From assembly GCA_934660915.1 (NCBI GenBank), contig CAKUIF010000008.1, positions 39,915 through 103,914 of the forward strand: a stretch of 64,000 bases of DNA, written 5' to 3'. A program made the translations under genes and the position numbers. Origin of the DNA: an uncultured Olsenella sp. Its GTDB lineage: Bacteria; Actinomycetota; Coriobacteriia; Coriobacteriales; Atopobiaceae. Under the pieces are notes generated by a model. That model did no database searches and was not told the origin of the DNA. It saw only the letters and a list, made by a program, of their open reading frames with translations. Below are positions 6,990-16,269 of this stretch, piece after piece; position 1 is the first letter of the stretch, and each line of letters begins with the position of its first letter.

Positions 6990-9521
6990 TTAGGCCTCGT
7001 AGCTGGCCTCGGGCTCGGTGAGCGGTGCTGCGCCGTAGGTCTTGGTGCGCTCGTCGGAGATGGGACCCGACCAGTTGAGACCGAAGGCGAAATCGTACTT
7101 GTTGCCCTCGGAGTCGGTGTAGGGCACCATGTCGCGCGGGACGTCCTCGTCAGAGGCCTCCACCTCAGACATGTCCTTGGGCTGCTGGCTGGGAAGAAGA
7201 CCACTCGGCTCGGTCTGCCCGGTGAGGATGTTTGCCAAGGCGACGCCGTTGACGCCCTGCTCCATCTTGAAGTTCATGAGGATGACGTCGGCGTAGGGCT
7301 CGATCTCGTGGAAGCACATGGGGTGCGTGGCCTCGATCAGCAGGATGAGCTTCGCGCCGTCGGCGAGCTTGCCCTTGATCTCGATCACGCGGTCGAGGTC
7401 GGACTCGTTGCCGCAAACGGTCGTCTGGCCGTAGTGGCTGCGGTTTTCCTTCACGCCGCCGGACTGCTTGTCCCACACGGCGCCGTTGGCAGAATCGACG
7501 ATGTTGCCGGCGATGGACTCGCGGCGGACGTAATCCCCGTCAGCGGTGTAGGGACGGTACTGCAGGGAGGCCGGCGTGCAGGTGACGGAGCCGTCCGGGT
7601 TTACGGTCATGGAGGACTCGCCGGTCGGGCAGTCAACGACGAGAATGGCGTACTTGCACTGCGCGAGCTCCTCGTCAGAGGGCATCACGGCATCGGAGGC
7701 CTGGTAGACGGGGTCGCTTGAGGCATCAGTCGCGGCAGGCATGCCCGGGAAGCCACCGAAGGCCTTGCCGGTGGGCTCCCCCACCGTGTCGGTCAGGACG
7801 TCAAAGTACTTGTTGGCAATGTCCTCGTCCAGGGCAAGCTGGAACTTGGCGGGCGTCGTGGAGAACATGCCGCCGCCCGAGAGCACCTGCGGGATGTAGA
7901 CCTTCGGCTTGTCCCCCAGCCCGTCCTTGGAGATGACGTTTCCGGCGTTCTTGAGCATGATGATGGACTTCTCGGCGGCCTCGACGCCCAGCTCGGTGCT
8001 CTTGGAGTCCTCGAAAATCGCCTTGGCCTCCTCGCGGTCGCAATAGGGCTGATCAAAGAGGTCCACGTGGTTCATGCAGGTAAAGATGCGGCGCGCGGAA
8101 TCGCGGAGCTTCGCCAAGGCCTCGTCCTTGCCGACCTCCGCCTCGAGCTTCGAGTACGCCTCGGTGAGGTTCTCGACGTCGAACTCGCCGCCAAACTGGT
8201 CGTCTCCCGCCTTGAGACCCTTGAACTGGCGCTCGGCAGGAGTCAGGTCCTCAACGCCCCAGACGCGGTTCTTCATCATGGCACCGGGCTCGGAGTCACC
8301 GGTAATCTGCCAGTCGGTGGTGACCATGCCGTCCCAGCCGGCGTTGCGCAGGTAGCCCGTGCGCATCTCGGAGAAGCCGCCGCCCACGTTCTCGCCGTAC
8401 TTCTGGTCCTCGTCGTAGGCGATGCCGTAGTTGGGCATGATGGAGGCGCAGGCGTCGGTCTTGGACCCGAGGTTCAGCGCGCCGTCCAGGAACGGAACGA
8501 GGTGCGCCTTGAAGTTGTCGCCGGGGAAGACGTTGTACTTGCCGCCATCGGTGTGGTCGTTGCGGCCGCCCTCGACGGCGCCGGCGCCGCAGTAGTGCTT
8601 GGCCATGCCGAGGATGGACTCCTTGCCCCAGCCCTGGTCGTCGGTGCAGTCGTCGTCGCCGAACGTGGACTGGAGGCCGGTGATGAACGCGCGGGCGAAG
8701 TCGCGGTTGAGCGCCGGGTCCTCGGAGGCGGAGCCGCTGTAGCGGCAGTAGCGCGGGTTCGTGGAGATGTCGATCTGGGGCCCGAGCAGGCAACGGACGC
8801 CGGTCGCACGCCAGGTGCGCGCCTGGAGCTTGGCGGCGCGGCGGATGATGTCCATGTCCATGCTCGCCACGAGGCCGTCGTTGTCAGGGATGTCGAAGTT
8901 CTGGTACTGGTCGGTGGAGTTGAGGTAGGGGATGCCGTAGGTGCTCTTCTCGCACTCCTCCTGGACCGCGTTCATCCAGTTGATGGCCTCGACGTAGTTG
9001 TCGGGGCTCGCCTGGGCGCGCGAGACGCCGGCGCGCATGCCGGCCTGCAGCGTCTCGACGTCGGCGTCGGCAAGAGGAGCGGAGGTGTTGTTCATGCCGT
9101 TGTGCCACATGAGCGGCATGATCTCCTCGGCGGAGAGCGTGTCGGCGAGGGCCTTCGCGCGGTCCTCGTCGGACTGGCGCCAATCCTCGTAGAGGTCGAG
9201 CTTGCCGTTGCCGTTGAGGTCCTTGAAGGCGTAGCCGTCGACCTGGATGATCTTCGCGGTGTCCATGACGCCGAGCTCGGCGCCGCCGTCGGGGTTGGTC
9301 ACGCGGGTCCACTTGTCCTTGCGGCTCGTCTCGGTGGAGTACTTGGCTGCCACGTCGGAGGCGTCGGGGTCAATGGGGTACTTGTCGGCTGCGGGGGCGG
9401 CCAGCGGGTCGGTCGTCGAGCCGGTTCCTGAGCCCGAGCAGCCCGCAAGGCCCGCCATACCGGCAATGCCGGCCGCTGCCGCCGAGGCCTGCAGGAAGTT
9501 CCTGCGCGATACGTTTGCCAT
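6990..9521 (-). CDS. Secreted GH3 glycoside hydrolase, Tat lipoprotein
   Basis: 843 aa with ribosome site AAGGGAGAAG. Twin-arginine motif SRRNFLQA and lipobox Cys28 predict Tat export and anchoring. Near residue 95 is an EF-hand-like calcium loop (DLNGNGKLDLYEDW), known from many GH3 proteins. The barrel has KHYCGAGAVEGGRNDH near residue 307 and a TDW nucleophile motif near residue 402; the C-terminal domain follows (IIMLKNAGN). It is close in sequence to the GH3 genes at 9759 and 44751. Order on the minus strand is GH3 (9759-12266), terminator, this gene, then the small lipoprotein, so it probably has its own promoter in the 237-bp gap upstream. Confidence 0.9.
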   Translation of the reverse strand: MANVSRRNFLQASAAAAGIAGMAGLAGCSGSGTGSTTDPLAAPAADKYPIDPDASDVAAKYSTETSRKDKWTRVTNPDGGAELGVMDTAKIIQVDGYAFKDLNGNGKLDLYEDWRQSDEDRAKALADTLSAEEIMPLMWHNGMNNTSAPLADADVETLQAGMRAGVSRAQASPDNYVEAINWMNAVQEECEKSTYGIPYLNSTDQYQNFDIPDNDGLVASMDMDIIRRAAKLQARTWRATGVRCLLGPQIDISTNPRYCRYSGSASEDPALNRDFARAFITGLQSTFGDDDCTDDQGWGKESILGMAKHYCGAGAVEGGRNDHTDGGKYNVFPGDNFKAHLVPFLDGALNLGSKTDACASIMPNYGIAYDEDQKYGENVGGGFSEMRTGYLRNAGWDGMVTTDWQITGDSEPGAMMKNRVWGVEDLTPAERQFKGLKAGDDQFGGEFDVENLTEAYSKLEAEVGKDEALAKLRDSARRIFTCMNHVDLFDQPYCDREEAKAIFEDSKSTELGVEAAEKSIIMLKNAGNVISKDGLGDKPKVYIPQVLSGGGMFSTTPAKFQLALDEDIANKYFDVLTDTVGEPTGKAFGGFPGMPAATDASSDPVYQASDAVMPSDEELAQCKYAILVVDCPTGESSMTVNPDGSVTCTPASLQYRPYTADGDYVRRESIAGNIVDSANGAVWDKQSGGVKENRSHYGQTTVCGNESDLDRVIEIKGKLADGAKLILLIEATHPMCFHEIEPYADVILMNFKMEQGVNGVALANILTGQTEPSGLLPSQQPKDMSEVEASDEDVPRDMVPYTDSEGNKYDFAFGLNWSGPISDERTKTYGAAPLTEPEASYEA

Positions 9522-9674
9522 GATCTTCTCCCTTGCTGATCGAGGTGCTTTTGTTGATTTGGATTAAAGAACAGGGCAAAAGACGGCGCCGAGGCTTCGC
9601 ATAGCCTGTCGTTTTGCCCGCACGGCTCGCACCCTCCTCTACCGGACGGCTCTTGCCGCGCGGGCCCGCGCATC

Positions 9675-9706
9675 AAAAAAACGGGCACGTCAAAAGACGT
9701 GCCCGT
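9675..9706 (-). terminator. Rho-independent terminator of the GH3 at 9759-12266
   Basis: Read on the minus strand, ACGGGCACGTC and GACGTGCCCGT form a perfect 11-bp stem with a TTTT loop, followed directly by a run of T. It lies about 50 bp after the GH3 stop codon and separates that gene from the next GH3. Confidence 0.92.
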
Positions 9707-9758
9707 CGTTTGCCTGGGAGCCAGGGTTTCTGCCGGTCCCCGCGATACGCCTAGCGGC

Positions 9759-12266
9759 CTACTTGGACCATTCGCCCGGCTTGACCTCGGTCTCGGGCTG
9801 GGTGAGCGGCGGCTGCTTATACTGCTTTGTGCGCTCGTCGTCGATCACGCCGCTCCAATTGAGGCCGAAGCCGAACTCGTAGGTGTTGCCCTCGGAGTCG
9901 GTGTAGCATTCGACGTCGCGAGGCACGTCCTCCAGGGACGCCTCGACGTCCTCCATGCTCTTAGGCATCTGGCACGGCAGAAGCGCGGAGGGCTCGACCT
10001 CGCCCTTGAGGATGCGGCCATAGGCGGGACCGAAGGCACGGCCGCTGCTTGCCCAGGACCACAGGATGGCGTCGGCGGAGGGCTCGATCTCATGGAAGCA
10101 CTGGGCGTTGTTGGTGGCCTCCACGATGAGGATCAGCTTGGCATCCGCAGGCAGGGCCGCACGGGTGTTGAGCACCAGGTCAAGGTCACTCTCGTTGCTG
10201 GCCGTGACGGACTTGCCCTTGTAGCTGCGGTTCTCCTTCTGACCGTTGATGACGTCGCCGGCAAGCGAGGGATCGCGGGCGGTGTCGGCGGTGTAGGGGC
10301 GGTACTGCAGGGAGATGGGCAGGTACTTCTGATCGGCGGGGGTGTCTGCCGGGGCGGCTCCGAACATGCCACCGCCAGGCTCGCCGGCGCCGGTGGACGG
10401 GGAGGCAATGAGAAGCACGGCGTACTGACACTCGGCGATCTGTTCGGGCGTGGCACGCACGACGTCGGAGGCCTGGTAGACCGGGTCGTCGGAGGCAGGG
10501 GCCGCCATGGGGCCAAAGGCCATCTGCTTGCCGGTGGGCTCGCCCACGGTGTCGGTCACCACGTCAAAGAGCTCGTTGGCCACATCCTCATCGATGGCGA
10601 GCTCGAAGTGCGCGGGTGCGCCGCCGCCGAACATACCGCCCGAGACGAACTTCTGCGGGATGTAGCACTTGGGCTTGCCGGAAATGCCGTCCTTGGAGAT
10701 GACGTTGCCGGCGTTCTTGAGCATAACGATGGACTTGTTGGAGCACTCCTGACCAAAGTCGTAGGCGCCCTGGTCGCTCAGGACCTGCTTTGCGTACTCG
10801 CGGTCGGTGTAGGGGTTGTCGAAGAGCTGCACGCGGTTCATCACCGTGAAGATTCGGCGAGCGGAGTCGCGCACGCGGGCCAGGGCCTCGTCGTCGCCGT
10901 GGTCCTTGGCGTAGAGCTTATAGCCCTCGAGGCCGATCTCGGGAGCCCAGTCGCCTCCCACCTGGTCGACGGTGGCCTCGAGCAGCTTGTCGAAGCGCTC
11001 GGGCTCGGTGAGGTCTTTGACGCCGTGGGCGCGGTCGCCGAAGTCGGTAGCGCGCAGGATCTGCCAGTCGGTGGTGATCATGCCGTCCCAGCCGGCGTTG
11101 CGCAGGATGCCCAGGTTGCGGGCATTGTAGGCGCCGCCCCAGATGGGGCCCAGGGACTCGTCCTCGGTGTAGGCGATGCCGTAGTTGGGCATGACGGCCG
11201 CCATCTGGCCGGTCTCGGACTCGAGGTGAAGGCCGCCGTCGAGGAACGGAATCAGGTGGGCGTTGAAGTTGTCGCCGGGGAAGACATCGTACTTGCCCGC
11301 GTCGTTGTGGTCGTTGCGGCCGCCCTCCACGGCGCCGGCGCCCACATAGTGCTTGAGCATGACGGCAACGGAGTCCTTGCCCCAGCCCTTATCGTCGGTG
11401 GCGTCGTCATCGCCCCACGTGGACTGCATGCCTCCGCCGAAGGACTTGCACAGGTCACGGTTGGCCGCGGGGTCCTCGCAGATCGAGCCGCCCAGGCGGG
11501 TCCACACGATGTTCGTTCCGATGTCGACCTGAGGCCCGAGGTTCACGCGGGCGCCGCCGGCGCGCCAGGCGCGACCGGTGTAGCGGCCGGACTTCTTCCA
11601 AAGCTCAGGGTCGAAGCAGGAAACCAGGCAGTGGTTGTCGGGGATGTCGTAGAGCTGGTAGGGATCGGTCGAGTTCATGTACGGGATGCCGTGGGGATCG
11701 TTCTTCTCGCACCACTCCTGGACGGCGTTGATCCACGCGATGGCTCCGGCGTAGTTGTCCGGATCGGCGTTTGCGCGCGAGACGCCTGCGCGCATACCTT
11801 CCTTGAGGGTGGCCACGGAGTCGTCGTCGAGCGGCGCCGCGGTGCTCATGAAGCCGTTGTGCCACATGAGCGGGATGATCTCCTCGGCGGAGAGCTCGTC
11901 TGCCAAGGCCTTTGCACGGACGTCGACAGGCTGGCGCCAGTCCTCGTAGAGGTCGAGCTTGCCGTTGCCGTTCGCGTCGCGGAAGGCATAGCCGTCGACC
12001 TGGATGATCTTGGCCTCCTCCATGACGCCGAGCTCGGCGCCCGCGTCCTCGTTGGTCACGCGGATCCAACCGTCGCGCGTGGTCTCGGAGGCCCACTTGG
12101 CGGCGGTTCCCTCCTTGTCGGGGTCGATGGGGTACTTGTCGGCGGCGGGGGCGGCCAGCGGGTCTTCCCCGGTGCCGCCCTCGGCTCCGCAGCCCGCGAG
12201 CGTCGCGGCGAGGCCCGCCGTCAGCGCAGAGCCCGCCAAGAAGCCCCTGCGAGAGATGTTGCTCAT
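9759..12266 (-). CDS. Secreted GH3 glycoside hydrolase, Tat lipoprotein
   Basis: 835 aa with ribosome site AGAAGGAGAAG. Twin-arginine motif SRRGFLAG and lipobox Cys26. Calcium-loop-like DANGNGKLDLYEDW near residue 95, barrel KH motif (KHYVGAGAVEGGRNDH) near residue 304, TDW nucleophile motif near residue 400, C-terminal domain with IVMLKNAGN near 500. It is divergent from the RR-kinase pair of module 2 and is its most likely direct target. Substrate unknown. Relative to 6990-9521, a Gly/Met/Phe-rich insertion (GGGMFGAAP) interrupts the C-terminal domain. Confidence 0.9.
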   Translation of the reverse strand: MSNISRRGFLAGSALTAGLAATLAGCGAEGGTGEDPLAAPAADKYPIDPDKEGTAAKWASETTRDGWIRVTNEDAGAELGVMEEAKIIQVDGYAFRDANGNGKLDLYEDWRQPVDVRAKALADELSAEEIIPLMWHNGFMSTAAPLDDDSVATLKEGMRAGVSRANADPDNYAGAIAWINAVQEWCEKNDPHGIPYMNSTDPYQLYDIPDNHCLVSCFDPELWKKSGRYTGRAWRAGGARVNLGPQVDIGTNIVWTRLGGSICEDPAANRDLCKSFGGGMQSTWGDDDATDDKGWGKDSVAVMLKHYVGAGAVEGGRNDHNDAGKYDVFPGDNFNAHLIPFLDGGLHLESETGQMAAVMPNYGIAYTEDESLGPIWGGAYNARNLGILRNAGWDGMITTDWQILRATDFGDRAHGVKDLTEPERFDKLLEATVDQVGGDWAPEIGLEGYKLYAKDHGDDEALARVRDSARRIFTVMNRVQLFDNPYTDREYAKQVLSDQGAYDFGQECSNKSIVMLKNAGNVISKDGISGKPKCYIPQKFVSGGMFGGGAPAHFELAIDEDVANELFDVVTDTVGEPTGKQMAFGPMAAPASDDPVYQASDVVRATPEQIAECQYAVLLIASPSTGAGEPGGGMFGAAPADTPADQKYLPISLQYRPYTADTARDPSLAGDVINGQKENRSYKGKSVTASNESDLDLVLNTRAALPADAKLILIVEATNNAQCFHEIEPSADAILWSWASSGRAFGPAYGRILKGEVEPSALLPCQMPKSMEDVEASLEDVPRDVECYTDSEGNTYEFGFGLNWSGVIDDERTKQYKQPPLTQPETEVKPGEWSK

Positions 12267-12528
12267 GTGCTTCTCCTTCTTTTGGTCGAATGGGGGCGCG
12301 CACGCCCCTCGTCATGGTTTTGCGAGGCGCCACATGCCCTCGCGCTTTAAGGCACAGTTAAGCTGTCAGCACTTCCCTGAACTGGTGCGTCGCACGGTCG
12401 GTCGATTTCGCCGCACGTTTTGCGCCCCCTCGCATATCGGCGGCAAGGTCCGCGCGCTTCCCGTACTTCTTTGCCATTTGGGCCGCTCGGATTGCTACTA
12501 TCTCCATCAAGGGGAATGAGGAGGAGCT
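12267..12528. promoter_or_regulatory. Divergent control region of module 2
   Basis: A 262-bp gap between a GH3 gene (minus) and the RR gene (plus). ACAGTTAAG at 12354-12362 equals the half-site described for AgrA-type LytTR regulators, and CCAGTTCAG lies on the opposite strand at 12385-12377. They are not in the usual direct-repeat arrangement, so the assignment is tentative. The plus-strand ribosome site before 12529 is AGGAGGAG. Confidence 0.35.
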
Positions 12529-13242
12529 ATGCCTAAAATCGCACTTGTAGAGGACGAGGCGGAAGCCGCCGACGTGCTTGCGTCGTTCATCGACCGCTAC
12601 GGCGCCGAGAAGGGCGTGGGGTTCACGATCGTGCGCTTCTGCAACGCGATTGACTTCGAGCTCACGCACCAGAAGTTCGACCTCGTGTTCATGGACATCC
12701 AGATGCCGGGCATCGACGGCATGGAGGCCGCGCACCTGATGCGCACCTACGACAGCGAGACGCCGATCATATTCGTGACCAATCTCGCGCAGTATGCCGT
12801 GAAAGGCTACGAGGTCGACGCGCTCGACTTCATCGTGAAGCCCGTGAGCTACTACAACTTCCGCATGCGCATGGACAAGGCCATGCGGCGCATCGCCCGC
12901 GCCGGAGGCCGCTCCGTCGTCATAAACACGCGGGACGGCCTGCGCGTGGTGCCCGTGTCCGACATCGAGTACGTGGAGGTGTCCAAGCACGACCTGTCGT
13001 ACCACCTCGTCAGCGAAGAAGAGCCGCTCGTCGTCTACGGGAGCCTCAAGGCCTTCGAGGAAGAGGTCGAGGGAGGGCCGTTCGTGCGGATCTCGAACAG
13101 CTGCCTCGTGAACATGAACCAGATCCGCTCCGTTCGCGGCGGCTCGCTGCGGACGCACCGCGGCGAGGAGCTCTTCTTCAGCCGCTCGCGCAAGCGCGAG
13201 GCCGTGGCGACAATCGCCGCGTTCCTTGGCGGGAGCATCTGA
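12529..13242 (+). CDS. LytTR-family response regulator (module 2)
   Basis: 237 aa with a strong ribosome site (GAGGAGGAG). Receiver domain at residues 1-120 with acidic pocket VEDE, phospho-acceptor Asp56 in FMDIQMPG and Lys in FIVKP; LytTR domain at about 140-237 (IEYVEVSKHDLSYH, VRISNSCLVNM). It shares its final base with the kinase start (TGATG), so the pair is translationally coupled. It is clearly paralogous to the regulators at 4158 and 47401, so the modules probably arose by duplication. Confidence 0.93.
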   Translation: MPKIALVEDEAEAADVLASFIDRYGAEKGVGFTIVRFCNAIDFELTHQKFDLVFMDIQMPGIDGMEAAHLMRTYDSETPIIFVTNLAQYAVKGYEVDALDFIVKPVSYYNFRMRMDKAMRRIARAGGRSVVINTRDGLRVVPVSDIEYVEVSKHDLSYHLVSEEEPLVVYGSLKAFEEEVEGGPFVRISNSCLVNMNQIRSVRGGSLRTHRGEELFFSRSRKREAVATIAAFLGGSI

Positions 13243-14576
13243 TGACGCTCGAGTCGCCGGCGCTCTCGATCTTCTCGATAATCAAGTTCGCGCTGGCCGC
13301 CTGGCTCTTCTCGCGGACCCTTCCCCACCGCGGCGAGGGGCCTCTTCGAGGCACCGTGGCGATGATCCTGGTTGTCGCCCTGATCGCAGGATCTGCCGTG
13401 TTCGGGTTCTCCATGTTCCCGACGTTGACCGACGACCTTTCGCTCTTCGTCGCCGTGCTGACGTTTACCGGCGAGCTCCTCGTGGCCGTGCTCATCCAGC
13501 GCATCGTCTACGACTGCCCCATGCTGACCTCGGTCTTCTGCTGCTCCATGGCTTACTCGCTGGAGAACTTGTCGTCGGCAACCGAGCGGATCTTCAGCCA
13601 GTACATGCCGTACTCCCAGATGCCGCCACTGGTTCTTGAAGCCTCGCTGCGCTGTTGGGGCATAACCATCGCCGTCTACCTCATCGCCTACCCGCTGCTG
13701 GTCAAGCGCGTCGAGAAGACCGGGCTTCTGCAGATCTCCGACCCCATCATGGTCCTTGTCGCGGTACTGGTCATCGTGGTCAACATGGTGCTCGATCTCA
13801 TCGTCAAGGACCTGGCGGTGCCTTCGCTGGGCGTGCCGTCCCACGACGCGAACACCTTGGGCATCGTGTACCTGCTGCTCTGCGTGTACATCATGTACTC
13901 GGTCTTTGAGATCGTCTACAACAGGCGCCTGCTAATCAACATGACGGCCATCGAGCGCCTCCGCGCGAGTGAGGCGCGCCAGTACCAGATGAGCCGCGAG
14001 AACATCGAGGCCATCAACATAAAGTGCCATGACCTGAAGCACCAAATCCGTTCGCTTGCCGAGGGAGGGGCGGCGGTCGACGGGCGTGTGCTCGACGACA
14101 TCTCGCGCGAGGTCGGCATGTACGACTCAATCGTAAAGAGCGGCAACGACGCCCTCGACACCATCCTTACCGAGAAGAGCCTCTACTGCGAGAAGCACGG
14201 CATCACGCTCTCCTGCATCGCCGACGGCGAGGCCCTCGGCTTCGTGGAGCCGATCGAGCTGTACTCGTTTTTCGGAAACGCGCTGGACAACGCCATTGAG
14301 GCGGTCGAGCGCCTCGGGGACCCGGAGCGCCGCAGCATCGGGCTTGTGGTCAAGCGCGTCGGCGGAATGGTCAGCATCCACGTGGAGAACTACTTCGACG
14401 GGCGGGTTGACTTCGGCAGCGAGGGGTTGCCGAGAACCCGCAAGAACGATCCGGCGAGCCACGGGTTTGGGACCCGCAGCATGCGGATGATCGTCGAGGG
14501 GCTCGGCGGGTCGCTCACCTGCCGCGCCGTCGACGACGTGTTCCACCTGGACGCGCTCGTCCCCGTGCCGGAGTGA
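13242..14576 (+). CDS. AgrC-like GHKL sensor histidine kinase (module 2)
   Basis: 444 aa. About six hydrophobic segments in residues 1-220, a linker, then the phosphoacceptor region INIKCHDLKHQIRSL, N-box GNALDNAIEAV and G-box SHGFGTRSM. The cytoplasmic half closely resembles the module 1 kinase, while the membrane half differs much more. That is what one expects if the modules share signalling chemistry but sense different ligands. The 99-bp palindrome follows the stop codon by about 50 bp. Confidence 0.92.
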   Translation: MTLESPALSIFSIIKFALAAWLFSRTLPHRGEGPLRGTVAMILVVALIAGSAVFGFSMFPTLTDDLSLFVAVLTFTGELLVAVLIQRIVYDCPMLTSVFCCSMAYSLENLSSATERIFSQYMPYSQMPPLVLEASLRCWGITIAVYLIAYPLLVKRVEKTGLLQISDPIMVLVAVLVIVVNMVLDLIVKDLAVPSLGVPSHDANTLGIVYLLLCVYIMYSVFEIVYNRRLLINMTAIERLRASEARQYQMSRENIEAINIKCHDLKHQIRSLAEGGAAVDGRVLDDISREVGMYDSIVKSGNDALDTILTEKSLYCEKHGITLSCIADGEALGFVEPIELYSFFGNALDNAIEAVERLGDPERRSIGLVVKRVGGMVSIHVENYFDGRVDFGSEGLPRTRKNDPASHGFGTRSMRMIVEGLGGSLTCRAVDDVFHLDALVPVPE

Positions 14577-14623
14577 GCGCGGCGAGCGCACAGGGCTTCT
14601 TTCCGCCCGGGCGTAGGGCACCG

Positions 14624-14722
14624 AAAACTGATCACCTAGTGTTTGTTTTGAATTCTTGCCAACCGCTGACCTGCGGTTTTGTCCGTTGGAATTCGTAAAA
14701 CAAAGACTAGGTGATCAGTTTT
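14624..14722. repeat. 99-bp palindromic repeat, copy 2
   Basis: The same 99-bp palindrome as at 6262-6360. Here the arms match better: the start AAAACTGATCACCTAGT is complementary to the end ACTAGGTGATCAGTTTT. Some differences from copy 1 restore pairing (for example GATCACC with GGTGATC), which suggests that secondary structure is maintained. It lies between a kinase gene and engB on the same strand, so termination is a plausible role. Confidence 0.82.
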
Positions 14723-14833
14723 GCCATCGAGGGGGGGTCAAGTGGAAAGAAGTGCACTGCCAAGAAGCCCACGCGCCGCAGTCCTTCTTGGCTGGTAGAA
14801 TGGGCAGGTTAACCGCACAGAAAGGACCTTCCC

Positions 14834-15421
14834 ATGGCCGCCATCAACTATCAGCTCGCCCGCTTCGAGGCCTCCTACGGCACGGTCGAGTCGATCCCCG
14901 AGCCCACGCAGCCCGAGGTCAGCGTTGCCGGCCGCTCGAACGTGGGCAAGTCCTCGCTGCTCAACAAGCTCTTTGGGCGCAAGAACCTCGTCAAGGTCTC
15001 GTCCACGCCCGGCAAGACCTGCAACGTCAACTTCTTTGACGTGGACGGCATCACCTTTGTCGACCTGCCCGGTTACGGCTTCGCGCGCGTTTCCAAGGCC
15101 GAGAAGGACCGCTGGAGCAACCTCATCGGCGGCTATTTCGAGCTCGAGCGCAGCTTCAACCTCGTGCTCTCGCTCGTGGACATCCGCCACGAGGCGCAGA
15201 AGCTCGACCGCCAGATGATCGCCTTTTTGCAGGACGCCGGCCTCCCCTATCTGGTGGTGCTGACCAAGGGCGACAAGCTCAGCCGCAACAAGCAGAACGC
15301 GCAGGCGGCGCTTCTTTCCAAGCAGCTCGAGGTCCCGCGCGACCAGATGATCATTACCAGCTCGGAGACCGGCCAGGGCATCGACGAGCTCAAGAGCCGC
15401 ATCGCCGAGGCTTGCCTGTAG
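14834..15421 (+). CDS. engB: EngB (YihA/YsxC) ribosome-assembly GTPase
   Basis: 195 aa, the usual length for the family. All GTPase motifs are visible: G1 GRSNVGKSS, G2 Thr in STPGKT, G3 DLPGYG, G4 TKGDK and G5 TSSETG. It is a small TRAFAC-class GTPase needed for large-subunit assembly. Ribosome site AGAAAGGACC precedes the ATG. The HAD phosphatase gene follows 41 bp downstream on the same strand, so co-transcription is likely. Confidence 0.95.
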   Translation: MAAINYQLARFEASYGTVESIPEPTQPEVSVAGRSNVGKSSLLNKLFGRKNLVKVSSTPGKTCNVNFFDVDGITFVDLPGYGFARVSKAEKDRWSNLIGGYFELERSFNLVLSLVDIRHEAQKLDRQMIAFLQDAGLPYLVVLTKGDKLSRNKQNAQAALLSKQLEVPRDQMIITSSETGQGIDELKSRIAEACL

Positions 15422-15462
15422 GCGCAACGAACGACCCAGCCCCATCCAACCGGAGGAATCGA

Positions 15463-16260
15463 ATGCCCAATCCCGTAGTCGCGTTCTTCGACGTCGACGG
15501 AACCCTTACGTACCGCGACCCCGTCACGGGGCCGACCGACGTGCCGACGCCGCGCGTGGCCGACGCCATTCGACGATTCGTCGAGGCAGGAAACGTCGCC
15601 GCCGTGTGCACCGGGCGCAGCGTCCTCGGCATCCAGAACCTGCTTGGCACGGGACTCTTTGCCGGGGCGGTCACGCTCGACGGCACGCACGTGATCTATG
15701 GGGATGAGGTCGTCTACGACCGCACGATCGAGCCGGACTTCTTTGCCCAGACCGTCGCCGAAATCCGTCGCGTGGGCATGGAGGCGCTCGTCGAGGGCAC
15801 CTACGGAAACGTGGTCGTCGCCGGTGACGCCGCCTGCTCCGAGCTGCGCGAGGCGCTTCCCGGCATCCAGATGATCGAGGACTACGAGGCCGCGGGCGGG
15901 CGCATGGAGTTCGGAAAGATTGACTTTACCGACTCGAGCCTGGCGGCGTGCAAGTCAAGCGAGTTCCTCATGACCCGCTACCACTACATGGACGTCGGCG
16001 ACGGCTACCACGAGCTGGCGATTCTGGGCACAAGCAAGGGCGTCGGCGCGCGCGCCTTCATCGACGCGCTGCCTTTTGCGCCGTCGCGCGTCTATGCCTT
16101 CGGCGACTCGGAGAATGACCTCGCGATCCTTACGGAGGCCGACGTCGCCGTCGTCATGGGCAACGCCCGCGACAACGTGAAGGCGCACGCCGACTACGTG
16201 ACCGACGTCGTGACCGAGGACGGCGTCGCCACCGCCCTCGAACGCTTCGGGTTGATTTAG
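15463..16260 (+). CDS. HAD-superfamily (Cof/YidA-type) phosphatase
   Basis: 265 aa from the ATG at 15463, chosen for its ribosome site GGAGGAATCGA. Motif I is FFDVDGTLT, with the nucleophile and general-acid Asp residues. Motif IV is GDSENDLAIL near residue 210, and a C2-type cap lies between. The family dephosphorylates sugar phosphates, phosphorylated cofactors and similar small molecules in the cytoplasm; the substrate cannot be told from sequence. The stop codon faces the convergent ABC ATPase gene only 9 bp away. Confidence 0.88.
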   Translation: MPNPVVAFFDVDGTLTYRDPVTGPTDVPTPRVADAIRRFVEAGNVAAVCTGRSVLGIQNLLGTGLFAGAVTLDGTHVIYGDEVVYDRTIEPDFFAQTVAEIRRVGMEALVEGTYGNVVVAGDAACSELREALPGIQMIEDYEAAGGRMEFGKIDFTDSSLAACKSSEFLMTRYHYMDVGDGYHELAILGTSKGVGARAFIDALPFAPSRVYAFGDSENDLAILTEADVAVVMGNARDNVKAHADYVTDVVTEDGVATALERFGLI

Positions 16261-16269
16261 GCGCTGCGC

